Source of the DNA: Canna indica
Taxonomy: Eukaryota > Streptophyta > Magnoliopsida > Zingiberales > Cannaceae
Direction of reading: 5' to 3'
Length of the DNA: 64,000 bases
Assembly: GCA_034359265.1 (NCBI GenBank)
Contig: CP136892.1
Span: 15,734,501 to 15,798,500 of the forward strand
Part shown: positions 31,689 to 44,537 of the stretch, one piece after another
Numbering within the stretch: position 1 is the first letter of the stretch
Layout: every line of letters begins with the position of its first letter
Position numbers and translations under genes: made by a program
Notes under the pieces: generated by a model
What the model was told of the DNA's origin: nothing
The model's database searches: none
The model's input: only the letters and a program-made list of their open reading frames with translations

Positions 31689-32480
31689 CTACTTTATTCA
31701 TATATCATATTCTTTAATATGACATTATGTTCATGATCGATTTTTAATTTTACTTATATATTAGCTCATTCGAGCTAGATTAACTCAAGCTTTGATTTTT
31801 TTCTTTTCGAGAAATCATTTAAGTAGATTATTAGAGCTCGACTTAATAAAGTTAATTAATCAAGCTCTAGCTAAATAAGTTTTGAAATTGTGCCTTAATT
31901 AGGATTATAAAAAAACTTAAAGGTTATTTAACTCTAAGTCTACACTTAAGAAATAGAATCAATATAAAGTACTTAAACAAATTTTTAATCCATACTTAAT
32001 TAAACGAGTTTCTTAGTGGACATATATAAAAAAGCTAAGATTGCTTATGTTTGAGCTCAACTCGGCTAATAAGTTTTATTTAATAAATGCTATGGTGTGA
32101 TAAGATAGAAGAAAATAAATATTGTGTTTAATTATAAAATTAGAATTAGGATTCAGATAAAAAAATAAATATCAAGAGCAGTGAATGTTATAAGTATTTC
32201 TAAAATATTTATAATTAGTCATGCATGTAAAAATAAGTATAAATTAAAATCTAATTTAGTATTTTCTTAAATTAATTTATTTCCATGGCTTGTGCAGCAT
32301 TTGAAATTTGTTGAGTATACATGAAATGTACGCAGCTAGATTTAGGGAACTTGAAAAGACCATTTTGATTGAGCAAATTAAGACAAGTTTGTCAGACCTA
32401 TACTTGTAGCCTCACAATCTTACAAACAAGGGCAGAATGATCTCTTTACACTTCATTATTAATTATTCATTAAACCCCCA
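31689..32480. other. Intergenic AT-rich DNA
   Basis: No gene seen. It contains scattered GAGCTCGA/AGCTCAAC phrases typical of decayed repeats. Confidence 0.4.
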
Positions 32481-32499
32481 AATTATGCCACAATTTAGC

Positions 32500-34030
32500 T
32501 TGTTACCAACAAGCTATCATATATAGACCTTCTACGACGACTTTGACCGTTGCAAAACCCTCGTCGAAGACTGCGACGACTATAGTCAGCCGCAATAGGA
32601 CGTTCGTCGTAGAAGTCGTCGTCACAGATATACGTACTTTGCAACGGTGGATGCTGCTGTTGTAGAAGACACCACAAAAATACAATCAACCCTATGACAA
32701 TTGTGCAACATTGCACACTCAATCACAAAACAACAATGACGACCAGTCGTCCATATCACAACTGACTTTATTTTGCGACGGCTTAGCGGTCGCTGGGACC
32801 TGTGGCTCTGTCATTGCAGAATAATTTACGGCAGGTGGCACGAGAGTACGCGACCGCTGATATCATAGTTCGATATACGTTCTGCGATGTCGGCACCATC
32901 GTAATGCTGTCATAGAACTTATTTTTGTTTTTTTTTATAATTGACAAAATTAAAAGATCTTGTTTACAATTATATTTAAATGAAAAAGCAAAATATTAGA
33001 CAATCAAACAACACATAAAGCATCATATGACCGTCAAATATAAACATCAAAACTTAGTATATATATCAAATGTATCAAAATAATATCTATGATCAAATGT
33101 GTGTGTATATACATCAATGTATTAAAAAAGATCTAACCGTAAATAAATACAAAATAAACATACAAAACTATGGTGTGGGATCAGGTAGCAGATATTGTAC
33201 GTGTAGGAAGCACATCACTTGGTGTCGACGAAGATAATGGCTCTAATGTTGATATCCTCGCGCCAAATGATGGAGTGGGTGGAGCTAGCAGCAGGCCATA
33301 GAGATGCAAGATGCCCTAAATACTAGATCACTTACGTCGTATGATCTCGAAGGGCGAAGACATCGGCGATGATGCGTACGTGATTAGTCACGACATCCGC
33401 TAATTGATCCTCCATCTGCCCAAGCAGAGATGATGTTGACAGACCAGTAGTGGATCGAGGAGGTGAAGACATGCAAACGGTCCCAAACTCTGTCATTGCA
33501 ACAACAACCGTTCATGGGCCGTCATGCCAATCACATAAATGCGATTGTGGTTAGCATCAAACACTGCATCCATGCATCAGATGTTGCGCAATATCACCTC
33601 CCCGTTGAGTCACTAACTAAGTATATATACATTTCAAAATAAATTTAACTAAATTAGTTTACCTAATAGAAATCAAAATAAATATTGAAATAATAACTTA
33701 ATTAAAAATTTACTTGCCAAAATCATTTTCGACCTCCCGCTTATAAACTCCCCCATATGAGGGCCACGTTGATACATACGTGTGTAGCCTCGAAGACCAT
33801 AAGATAGTCAATAGGTATCAGTGTGCTATGCTTTTTGCATGTTCCCTGTAATGCTATAAATATTATTTTTCTATAATAATAAATAATAAAAGTAATTATC
33901 AAATTACTTATCAAGTGACGTTCATGACTCGTGAATGGAATGGACCAATTTGTATAACGGGCGAGGGATCCTCTACTTGCGTCATTCGATTATGGTGTGT
34001 CGTGCAAAAGACACCATACCACTCTTTCAA
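32500..34030 (-). mobile_element. Possible remnant of a CACTA-like element
   Basis: 32520-32910 is unusually rich in CGACGAC/GTCGTCG and GCGACGGCTTAGCG-type motifs in both orientations, like CACTA subterminal arrays. The following 33180-34000 has GC-richer blocks separated by AT-rich intron-like stretches, similar in layout to the second gene of the CACTA elements read from the minus strand. No intact frame, terminal repeat or target duplication could be defined, so this is tentative. Confidence 0.25.
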
Positions 34031-36336
34031 AACCCATATGTCTGCTGCCATCGTGCGGGCCCATAAATTGTCTTCTTAATTAAAACATGCCCATATATAT
34101 ATAGAGCATAAATTTTCACTGAAAAAAAAAACTTCATAGAGTTTGCCAATAAGAGAATGTGATAGCTAAGTGGCAGAATTGCTACGGCCACTGCCCTCGT
34201 GGATTGGTAGTGGTTGATTAAATGAGTTATCCGATGCAGCACTCATCTCTATGATGAGCATCTTTATGCAATTAATATGTCAATGTTGCAAAGCTCACTT
34301 ATCCTAGAATGATCCATTTGCCATGACAAAATTATCTTATAATTAATTTATTGGACATGGTGTGAAGCAAATTTAATTGCAAAAAGTGCCTTATCATTGG
34401 CCAATAATTAAATAACAAAAATTCATCCTTCATCAGCCCTATCACAAAAGGTGCTATCATCTCTATCTCCAATTTTGTTCTTATCCCTCCCCTCTCCCCA
34501 TATGTATGCATACACATGTACCTTCATTTAAGATGTCATCACTAACCTTTTTCATAAATATCCATAGCTGTCAAGGTATATATCATCACCAATCTCAATA
34601 ATTAATGGGAGCACTATTTCCATCAATAATTAACCACTGACAAAGTAATAAAATATATAGTCATGGTTGAATTGTTCTTACATAAGCAATAAAGTGCTAA
34701 CCTCTTTTGGAGGCCACAAAAATGATGACTAGAAGGTTGGCATGCATTGGACTCTGACTGTTTTTGACCAAGGAATGCGTGTCTGTTTTGTGCATCATAG
34801 ACCTTTAGATTGCTCTAGACATACACAATCACCATTGCTAGCTTGCTCTATGATCGAATATGTTGACAAAGCTAAGATTCTTTCGCCTAGGAAGAACTGT
34901 TTGTGTTTTGAATGAAGAGGTTGTTCTTCACATACTGAAATGACATTAAGCAAATTAACAATTCAAGGTTTTACTGAATCATTCAAATATTATATGGTTG
35001 ATACAAAAACAGCTCATGTACATATAATATAGTGATTTTACTTTCTCACTTGATCCTTACAGTGAAAGCCATAAGGTATATTATAAATCTGATAACCTAA
35101 ACAAGATAATAAAGTGTTAGTGCAAATCCGCATTGCATAGTCTTGTTTGTCATCCACTCTTTATGAAATCTTGCACTTGCAATCAATCCCCACAACTTAA
35201 CAAGGATTAGAGTGCACAACTAGATCTCATAAAACACACAACTTGCCATTGAAATTAAAAGCCTAATCAAATATATGCTCAAATGGTCAAAAATCTTGAA
35301 AGGAACCCGCATTGCATCGCAGGATGCAACGTCACCCAAAAAAATCCTTCATTGCATTCTAATATCCTCTTACATCAACATGGGGGAAAGAATAGAAAAT
35401 AGAAACAAGGAACAAGTCAGAAAAATAATAGATACAGATTAAAGTTATAAACAAATTAGATACATGGTTTTTGAAAATTAATAGAGGCAGTGTATAGGTT
35501 AAACCAAATCCCTCCATCAATGCATAACAAAGATATTCTCTATAAATATTTCTATTAACAAGGGTTGAATGGAAAACCAAAAACAAAGGATAATGAATAA
35601 TAGAAAGAAAAAGAGGAAATTAGATTTTGGACTTAGAGAAGTGGATGCAAATTGCAACTATAATAGCTTTGAAGGCCGCAGCCTAAAACCTTAAAATAGC
35701 CCAAGAGGTGAAAAAATTCACATTTTTTTTTAAAATATTGGGTTTCAACTTCCAACTAAAATCTAAACAAGTAAATAAATAAGTCATTTAGGAAGTTCCA
35801 AAGTAAAATTTAGTGGGCTCGGGTCAAGGTGGATTTGGTTATATATACCATGCTTATTGAGTTGGGCCATTTCAATGTCAAATCTCTAAAACCTTTCAAA
35901 ATGCATGTACAAAATTTAGGGTTCCAATTAAAGTCAAAATTGTTGGAAATGACTTTGATGAGTTGACTTTGGGTGTAAAATAAATCAGATCATTGTTCTG
36001 TAATTTAAATTAAGAATGGATAATTTTTTTATTGGTCTAAGATTTTCAATTTCGGTGATAATTTTTGTTTGGATGATAAAACAATAAGTGCCTGATATTG
36101 ACAAAACATTTCAAGAATTTGACTCATACACATGTGAAATTGGATATCGAAAACTCGGGAATTAGAGAAAAAAATAAAATACAAAACGGAGAATTAAGAA
36201 TTGAATACCTTATAGGGTTTTGGGTCTAAATTTTTTTATGTCATATCAAGATACCTTATTGTGATGATTCTATAAGTTTCCAAATTCATTTAAACCTATT
36301 TTGTTATCGAAAATTCAAAGTTATTCTGGTCAGAAA
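34031..36336. other. Intergenic AT-rich DNA
   Basis: No gene or named repeat. Only short uninformative frames are present. Confidence 0.45.
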
Positions 36337-36341
36337 TCAAT

Positions 36342-38907
36342 TGTCACACCCCAAGTTCAAGATCACGTGATCGATCATGATATACGTGCTTATATCCCGC
36401 AGTCTAACTCATGCACATGCCAACTCATAAAAAATAGCAGAATAAACAACAAATTTTATTAATAAAAAGAACTAAAACAGATTTTTATTTCAAAACATCA
36501 AAGTTTTTAATAAATAGCTCAAGTGCGAAAATAAATAAATTGAAGAGCAACAGTTCTTTAACAAATAAAAGTCTGAATAAAAACATGACAGTCCCCACGG
36601 CACTACAACTTCAAATACCAAAACAAAAGTGCATGATAAACTACCACAGACTCGACTATGACCCTTAACTAAGACTGTTATGAGATCGTGTGGCTTCTCT
36701 GCCCTCCAGCTATGCCAAGTGCTCTAGCCCACCTCACCGAAAAAAAAACGACAACGGGTGAGTTCAAAAAACTCAGTGAGCAATTCTACCAACCCTCATA
36801 AAAACAAACATCATAGATAAGATGCATAAGGTAAAACTCCTGACTCAAGCAGGAAAATGTCACAAGGGAGCGACTTGCTAACATGCCATCTTGCCACCAC
36901 TTGCCCGAAGGCAGCCAACACCAATACGGTGAAGAACAACAAGCCTAATCCTACCATGCCCTAAGGCAACAATACATACTAGGATAATCGGGAAGGCCCT
37001 CCGAACTTGCTCCACGAGACGCGTAGGGACAATCGGTATTCGCCCATCCGAACTTGCCCATTTAAGATATCACAGGAGTAATCGGGTAAGCCCTCCGAAC
37101 TTACTCCTCTAAGATGTCTCAGGAATAATTGGGTAGGTCATCCGAACTTATTCCTTTAAAAACCACCTAGGGGATAATCGAGTAGGCCCTCCGAACTTAT
37201 CCCACGAGGCCAAAACAGAACTCCTAGACCCGACCCCAACTCCAATACTCCAATACCCGACCCCAACTCGTAGACCCGTAATGTCATAATATCCGTGTGG
37301 TTTTATTTCATGCATAACTTCATATGTTGGTTCATAACAGATTATGCTAACCATTTTTTCCTATTTTAATTATGCAATTAAAATTTAGTTCACCAAAATT
37401 AGGATTTTGCTTTAGCTTACTGTTCTGCTCAAAATTGATGTATCTAATCCGAAAATGGTCTCCAAAGTGTATCCTGCATTTTCAAACTATATTTTCTGAT
37501 CAAAACGATAGGTTACACGACTATGCTTAGAGGAATACAAACACCATAGAAAGCATTACAAAAATAACATAGATTCATCATCTCAATATGAAATTCCAGC
37601 AACATTAATTTTTAGTATATCATGAAAATAAATCCAAACATTCACAAAAATTAAATCATTAATTCACCAACATATCAGAATTATAACATTTAGATAATTC
37701 TCACAAAATCTTATTTTAAAATAAGATTATCAAGCACTATCATCATCTTTAGTCAATAACAACCTTTAAGATCAAGCATTTAAATCAAGAAATCATCTTG
37801 CAAGAACCTTCATGACATCAACATCAAGATCCTAGTTTTCACAAAACATTATTTTCTCCAAAAATCATAGATTTAATACTAAGCATGCTTGAACATATAA
37901 GAACTCATTTTAATCATCAATTTGAGACATAAACTACAAGATAACAAAGATCTCTCACTTAGGTATTTCATCGAACACTTTGAGGGCACTTTTGCTCCAC
38001 CCTTGGCCGAGCACCCATAGGATCATCCTAGGGCTACCGAGCCCCATAGGGGAGGGTTTAGGGCCTCCTCAAGCACGACACACAAAAATAACAACAAGAA
38101 TCAGAGAGATCATCGAAAACAAATCAAGAACATCAAGCTCCAATAATGGCTTCAAGAAATTCGAAGAAATCCCGAAAGGAGGGTAAAACCACTCACCTAA
38201 TTTGAAAAGATGATTAGAAAAAATCCTAAACAATGTCCCTCGAATCCGGCTTCAAAAGATGATGGCTCGACTCAAGAAGGGGAAGAGAGGGGGCGGCGGC
38301 TCACCTCAAGCCCCTGGCTTGAGGAGAGGAAGATCGAGAGGAAGAGAGGAAGAGAGGAAGAGAGAGAGGATGGCTGGCTCCTCTCGGCTTGGCCCCAAAG
38401 AGAAGGAAGAGAGGGGAAGGAGATGGGAGGGCTCGACGGCTTGCAAGAGAGAGAGGAAGGGGGGGTGGCTTGCAACTGGATCATCCTTTCACAAATTTTG
38501 TGCGGCTCCAATTGCTAAGAGAGTTATACCCTCTTCCTTAAACCTAGATCCAATAACTCTCTTAGCAATCCGCATCCGCCTTAAGCCAAATTCAAACACA
38601 CTAACTTCTTGACCCCCGCTAACCCACTAAGCTTAATTACTCTCACGTTAATCCCATAAATAATATAAACACAATGCACATGCACATCCATATGCCACAT
38701 AATTAAACACTTATGTATACGCAACATAAAAAGATTAAATAAATTAATCTACACAAGCAAAATTACATAACTCATATTCTTACTTACCCGAGTTCACAAA
38801 CTCACACCGGACCATGAGTCGACTCGGCTCGACCTCGAATTAGTCCGCTAGCTGACAAACATAACCATAAAGGAAAAAAATATAATTAAAATATCTAAGA
38901 TATTACA
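36342..38907 (-). mobile_element. Solo LTR, 2.6 kb (gypsy-like)
   Basis: On the plus strand it starts TGTCACACCCC and ends TATTACA, so the minus strand runs from TGTAATATC to GGGGTGTGACA with TG...CA ends. It is flanked by TCAAT (36337-36341) and TCAAC (38908-38912), a 5-bp duplication with one change. No internal retrotransposon genes are present. It contains a tandem block at 36982-37207 and a purine-rich AGAGGAAG stretch near 38320-38450; frames in the latter are artefacts. Length and end sequences suggest a Ty3/gypsy LTR left after LTR-LTR recombination. Confidence 0.78.
36982..37207. repeat. Five tandem units of about 48 bp in the solo LTR
   Basis: Units start near 36982, 37026, 37075, 37122 and 37172. 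Each has GGATAATCGGGTAGG-like followed by CCCTCCGAACTTA-like sequence. Confidence 0.8.
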
Positions 38908-38912
38908 TCAAC

Positions 38913-40417
38913 CATAGTAGGTTGTTTAGCATATACTAAGAAAATGTTCGGTCAATCAAGGATTGAACGTTGACGTACCCGATGGTTAGTTTACTTGCCT
39001 ATCCGAACCCACTCACATGCATATCTTATAAGTTAGCTTGCTTTTGCCTAAAAAAATACTCTTACAATGTAAGAGACATTATTCTAATTGTTCTTAATTA
39101 AGTCTTGATTTTAAATCCTAGCTGGAGCGCGCCTCATTGAGTTATTTATCATTTGCTTGAGCCTTGAAAATTTTGAGAACCAGATGAGCTAAGAGGAAGA
39201 CAAAAAGAGAGTCTATATTTTTGTTTGCAATTTTCTTACTTTCTTTACCTGTTATTACTTGTGTTTCAGTTTTATTTTGTGTATTTTTCTTACTTTTTTT
39301 ACTTGTTATCACTTATATTTTTTGTTTTGTTATATGTACTTTTCTTTACCTTTTGGACCTAGGCGTAACGCTCTTGCGCATGCATGGTGGCCGAGTTGCT
39401 AGCACAATTCTATGTGTATATTTGCTAGTATAGGTTGGGATTTCCTTATAATTATAACTTGAGGTGCGAGGTACCTTCAAGGATTGTGTATTTCCTTATA
39501 CTTGCTAATTAAGTGAATTATTTAAAATCCTAGATAGGGTGTGTCGGGTAGTGGATGTAAGTTTTGTTAAAATCGAGCTAGTATAATTCTTGTGTTTGTT
39601 AGTATTTTGCCCGAGAATTGTTTAAATATTTTTATAATTTTTTATTTTAAAATTTATTTTATTCTTTTATGTGTTGTTTCAGAGTTTAGATGGTTCTTTT
39701 GACAAATGCGTATACTATTTTCAATGTAAATCCGCCAATCACCTTCTTTTGCGTGCCTTAATAGTGTCACATGAAGAAGGTGATAGATTGATGGTTAACA
39801 TCAGTGTAAGGGCAGTTGCGCTAACGATCAAAGTCCCGACCTTGTGCAATTAAGATTAGATTCGATCCTACTTTTGATTTTAATCTTCTTTGAATGCATG
39901 TCTCTATTGGTTTGTAATTGATGTCGACTTGTTGCCTTAATTTGTAGTTGGGATGGTAGAAGAGAGAGCAAAGAGGTGGTCGGCAATGACCTCTAGTCTA
40001 ATAGAGTGGAGAGGGAGGAGATTTTTTTATTTTTTTTAAATTATGTGACAAGTTGGTCATAATTAATACGTATGCTCCAACTTGAAAGGAAATGTTACTA
40101 TAAATTTATTTATTTACTTATTTTTCTAGATCTATTTTTCTTCATGTTTGTCTCCCACTCTTTTATTATAAATAAAGGTTATGATTCTCGATACAATTTA
40201 TCTTTTGGGATGTTTCTTTTCCATCAACTGAACACAACCAAATCTGAAGGTTTAAGCCAATATATAGATATCAAACTTTTTATTGAAGTTACAAATGATC
40301 ATATGGTTAAAATATATAGCAGTGGCATTAATCAATGAAGAAACAAGCTAGACCTAAGTGACTAGTCTCATAAGACTTATCTTACATCTAATAAGGTCTT
40401 TTCTATAATATGCATGC
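38913..40417. other. Intergenic DNA
   Basis: No supported gene. Thymine-rich runs near 39220-39360 give short Leu/Phe-rich frames that look like composition artefacts. Confidence 0.45.
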
Positions 40418-40425
40418 AGTGATCA

Positions 40426-41559
40426 CAGGGGCGGAGCTACTGCTGCAGGATAGGGCAGCTGCCCTGATTCAATTTTTTTTATATATATGTATTTTTTGAC
40501 GGTTTTGTCCCCCTTTATTTTAAATATTAATTACCCCATATCCTCAAATTTCATTTATTTTTTATTTTCTTTCCCGATACGTAACCCCTCGTCCTCTCCC
40601 CATCTCCCCGATACGTAAACCCTCGTCCTGCCACCGATCGCTCCCCAAATCCCCAATCCCCATCTCCTGTCGACTGTCGTGCCGATCGACGACTGCTCGT
40701 CGCTCGGCCACATACTCCGGCGTCCAGTCGCCTGAAGAGCCGGTTGCCATGACGTCGTCCGCGACTCCGCGTCCGTCGACTCGCCTGAAGAGTTGGCTGT
40801 CGTCCGCGACTCCGCGTCTGGTGTTCGGCGTCCGCCCACTCGCCTGAAGAGTCGGTTGCCGTCCGCGACTCCGCTGTCTCCGCGTCCGCCCACTCGCCTC
40901 CCCTGAAGAGTCGGCTGCCGTCCGCAACTCCGTGTCCGCCCACTCGCCTCGCCTGAAGAGTCGGCTACCGTCCGCAACTCCGTGTCTGCCCATTTGCCTC
41001 GCCTGAAGAGCCGACTTGGCTGTGTCTCCGGCGTCCTATACTCATCCACCCAATTGCCAGTCAGCGTCGTGAACTCGTCTCCGGCGTCCCGCACTCCCGC
41101 ATCCGGCGTCTCCCCATCTGTTGACTATTGTCCCGTCGTCCATTCATCCGGAGGTATTGAGGATTTGATGTAAGGATTTCATTTAGTTTGATTCCATAAG
41201 CTTGATTAAATTGAATCATATTTAATTTTAATGTTTCATTTAGTTTGATTCCTCGCCTGATTTCATATTTCAGTTAGTTTCATGTTTAATTTTAATTTGA
41301 TTCCATATTTCACTGATTTAGTTTAATTATTTGATTTCATTTTATTTAGAAATCAAACAAACATATATGTAATAGACTATGGAGCAATTTTTATTTAATT
41401 GCTTGATTGTTTGATTAATTTTTATTTGATTGCTTGATTGCTTAAGTTGATTTCAATTTGATTTAATTGCTTGATTGCTTACAATAATATCGTTGGTAAT
41501 TTGGTTTATGTTCATTTGAAAGTCTGCCCCCTCCAATTTGATTTCTGGCTCCGCCAATG
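40426..41559. mobile_element. Non-autonomous hAT element
   Basis: The ends CAGGGGCGGAGC and GGCTCCGCCAATG are imperfect inverted repeats. They are flanked by the exact 8-bp duplication AGTGATCA (40418-40425 and 41560-41567), the hallmark of hAT. The internal GC-rich half is a tandem-repeat array; the other half is AT-rich. No transposase is encoded. Confidence 0.88.
40729..41050. repeat. Tandem array of 50-59 bp units in the hAT element
   Basis: Six copies anchored on CCTGAAGAG (near 40730, 40783, 40842, 40901, 40951 and 41001). Each is followed by GTCCGCGACTCCG-like sequence. Long minus-strand frames here (40551-41094) come from the array. Confidence 0.82.
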
Positions 41560-41647
41560 AGTGATCATTTACATATAATGGGTTAAGCTTCAATTTCTTA
41601 TATATTCTAATATAGTTAATGGTGAGATGCATGGAATATTAATTTAT

Positions 41648-41925
41648 GGGTAAATTATACTAATCTTCCCCGAGGTTTAGTGAAATTACGTTGACCTCTC
41701 ATCTTTTTGTCCAAATTACAATCACCTCACCTGAGTAATTTTTTTAGAGGAAATTTGTGTAACATTTTACAAAACTCAGGGGAGGTTTGTGTAATCTTAT
41801 TTCGTTATAGGGGAGGTTTGTGTAATCTTTTACAAAATTCAAGAGGATTACAAGATAAAATTACAAATAGATGAGAGGATAATGTAATTTCACTAAATCT
41901 CGGGAGAGGTCAGTGTAATTTACCC
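41648..41925. mobile_element. Mutator-like MITE
   Basis: Starts GGGTAAATTATACTAATC and ends with the inverted GTCAGTGTAATTTACCC. Similarity between arms continues inward (CGAGGTTTAGTGAAATTA against its complement). Flanking 9-mers are TTAATTTAT (41639-41647) and TTAATATAT (41926-41934), one mismatch, as expected for a Mutator-type duplication. Confidence 0.8.

Positions 41926-41928
<3 letters not shown>

Positions 41929-41967
<39 letters not shown>
41929..41967. repeat. (AT)n microsatellite
   Basis: About 19 AT dinucleotides directly beside the MITE. Confidence 0.95.
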
Positions 41968-41970
<3 letters not shown>

Positions 41971-42099
41971 CAAACATTAAATTCAAATACAAAGCAGTAG
42001 ATTAGTTAAATATATAGCCTTTAGTTACCCCTAAATTAAGTCCTACAAAAACAAGTTGCAACAATATAGATATTTACATGATCTAGATTCGACTTGAAT

Positions 42100-42560
42100 C
42101 CAATCCATTAACGATCAATTCATTAAATAAATAAATATTATTACAAATGACTCTTCAAAAAATTGATAATTAATTATAATAGAGTCTTTTATTTACCAAA
42201 ACATCTTTAGTTAAGGAAATAAATTTAAAAAAAACCTACATACATACTAAAGAAAATTATTTTGGACACAACAAAATGAGTGTTCATCGGCTACCGAGGT
42301 TGCGAAATAGGAAAGTACACTTGTGTCAACACTCGACGAACTTGACCTTTAACTTCACTATAGCACTTGTGCTTGCACCGACACCTTCGACTCTGTGATA
42401 TGCTACCGTATGGATGTCTTCTTAGTTTGTATAATATTCCACTCCTCTCTATGTCGCCTGCATATTTTGTTTTAAATTCCTTGCCTGGCAAGATATTTGA
42501 AGCCCTATATCCTAGGTTAACTTATGATCTTAAATTTGGATCTCTATTATAGATCATGAA
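42100..42560. repeat. Dispersed duplicate, copy 1
   Basis: Same-orientation similarity to 49640-50060. Shared landmarks are AATTCATTA, CAAAACATCTTTAG, the GAGTGTT...GGCTAC block, CACTTGTGCTTG and TTGTATAATATT. No coding content is obvious; it is probably an old repeat or segmental duplication. Confidence 0.65.
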
Positions 42561-43869
42561 TGCTCCCAAATCAATTATATGAGTATTTGGTAAGATTTTT
42601 TTAATTAATCGGTTGTACGTACTTTTTGTTGATAACTTGTGATACATGAAAATAATTAGAAATTAAATTTCAATAAGCACCATCATTGTTGATTCTATTC
42701 GTCGATAACAACAATGAAAGTACTTAATTTTCGTCAATAACTTGTGACATAAAAAAAAATTATAAATTAAATAAAGTTATATTAGAAATAATATTTAATC
42801 AAATATTTAACCACAATTAGCACAAATAATGATAACCACAATTATCACAAACATTAATCAACACACATGTTAACTAAAAGATATACCACAAGTATTAGCC
42901 AAAACCATACATTAGTATCATATTTGATCAAAAGTATCAACATCATAATATGAACGTACTAAAAGCATCACATTTGTGCTTCCACCCGAATGTATTACAC
43001 ACATGAAGATATTACACCAAAACAAATCAAAATAAAAATGTATCACAAAAACCAAATCAGGCAAGTGGTCGAGGTGGAGGTGGAGTGGAACTTTACAGAT
43101 TTACGCCCCTTCTAAGATCAACTCTCTAGTGACGAATATTATCTAGGACTATGCAACAGGGAAAATCCATGAGAACAACAAAATATTTATAAATGGTTGT
43201 ACAAACTAAAACAAAATATAATATAAAGTTTCCAACATACAAAGGATCCATAGTAAACTTTAGTAAAGAAAACTAACAAAAACATAAAAACTTTGGCAAG
43301 AAATTGCAGCATCCTTCCTCCTCAACTCCAACTAGCCGTAGACTCAAAGCTAGCTCACAAACATGCAAACCTGAGGTAAAAACAATAAAAGTTAACAAAA
43401 AGCTAAGTAGGATAACCAATGCAATAATAGAGTAAATAAACACATGTAACCAAGCTAGATCAACTAATATGTAACCAATGCAATAATAGAGTAAATAAAC
43501 ACATGTAATACCATACCTACCAATTACCACTTGCACCTATCAACCAATGCAACACCTATAGTCTAACACACATACATGCACCAACAAATATTATTGCATT
43601 AGCATAGTATGATAGCTGAATTTCCCTTGCACTCTTGTACCTTGAGAGTAGCACCTCAAAACTACTCAAGCAAAAGGCATGACTACTAAGAAGTAGCTCG
43701 CCAGCATCGTGTTTGATGTCTTGATACACAAACCTTGAGTATGTCCAAATGATTGTTGGTGCCAACACCTATACTCTACAAGTCTAATGATAATATCTAT
43801 GTCAATGCCTTTGTGGTTCGAGTCAAAGCCCAAATCAAACTCATGTATCATCCTTCCTTTTCGGTTGGA
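42561..43869. other. Intergenic AT-rich DNA
   Basis: No gene seen apart from the small direct repeat at 43413-43508. Confidence 0.45.
43413..43508. repeat. Direct repeat, two 37-bp copies
   Basis: 43413-43449 and 43472-43508 are identical, starting TAACCAATGCAATAATAG; the period is 59 bp. Confidence 0.9.
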
Positions 43870-44537
43870 TGTCTGTTGGTTCGCTCAAGAGGATTTCTCT
43901 GCTATCATTAGGGCTGACCTTCTACCGGCTCTTCAGAATCGGAGTAGCATTGGGTAGCCTCTTACGAGATGGATTGCAGGTTGGAAACAACTTCGACGAA
44001 TTATTAGAATTTGAAGTACGTCGAAGAAGAAAGCTTGGGCTTCTAAGAGAGTGCTCCTTGAAGGGAAAGTAGATGATTATGCTTCGAAGACTGGTGCTGG
44101 AATTCTTTCTTCCTTTGAATTAAGAGAACATGAGAATGCTAAAGAGGACCTTAATTGACACTTTGTATCATCAGGAATGAAAAAGAGATGGATTGGAGAG
44201 GGAGATCGCAACACACGATACTTTCACCTTTGTGCCTCAATTAGATGAAGTTTCAACCATATTTCTAGCATTCGGACGTCTGCTAGTTCAGTCAGATCAC
44301 TAGGAAATTGTCGGTGTGTTTCGAAACTTCTATGTGGGCCTACTACACCCCTGCTAAATATACGATGGTGAGAGTTATTTATTCCTGCTCATTTCATTCC
44401 CTTCTACTTCATCTTGATGCTCCTTTCACTTTTGATGAGGCTAAGGGAGCTGTGGACAGTATGAGAAACTATAAATCACCTGGTCTTGACGGCATTGTCA
44501 TGGAGTTCTTCAAGCGATATTAGGTATTTGTTGGAGC
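43870..44537 (+). pseudogene. LINE 2, upstream part
   Basis: Plus-strand L1-type fragments: WIGEGDRNTRYFH near 44190 (the conserved GDRNTKFFH region before the RT domain) and FTFDEAKGAVDSMRNYKSPG near 44420-44480. Stops and frameshifts occur throughout. It ends at the 5-bp duplication GGAGC (44533-44537) of the solo LTR, and the protein continues at 46826. Confidence 0.82.

Noticed and set aside
38210..38612. Arg/Glu/Gly-rich frames in the 36-39 kb solo LTR
   Set aside because: They come from an AGAGGAAG purine run; no start or domain support.
39181..39433. Hydrophobic 70-codon frame near 39221
   Set aside because: Leu/Phe-rich translation of a thymine-rich tract; no family or signal context.
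40551..41094. Minus-strand frames of up to 179 codons in the hAT element
   Set aside because: They are shadow translations of the tandem array; no protein family is recognised.
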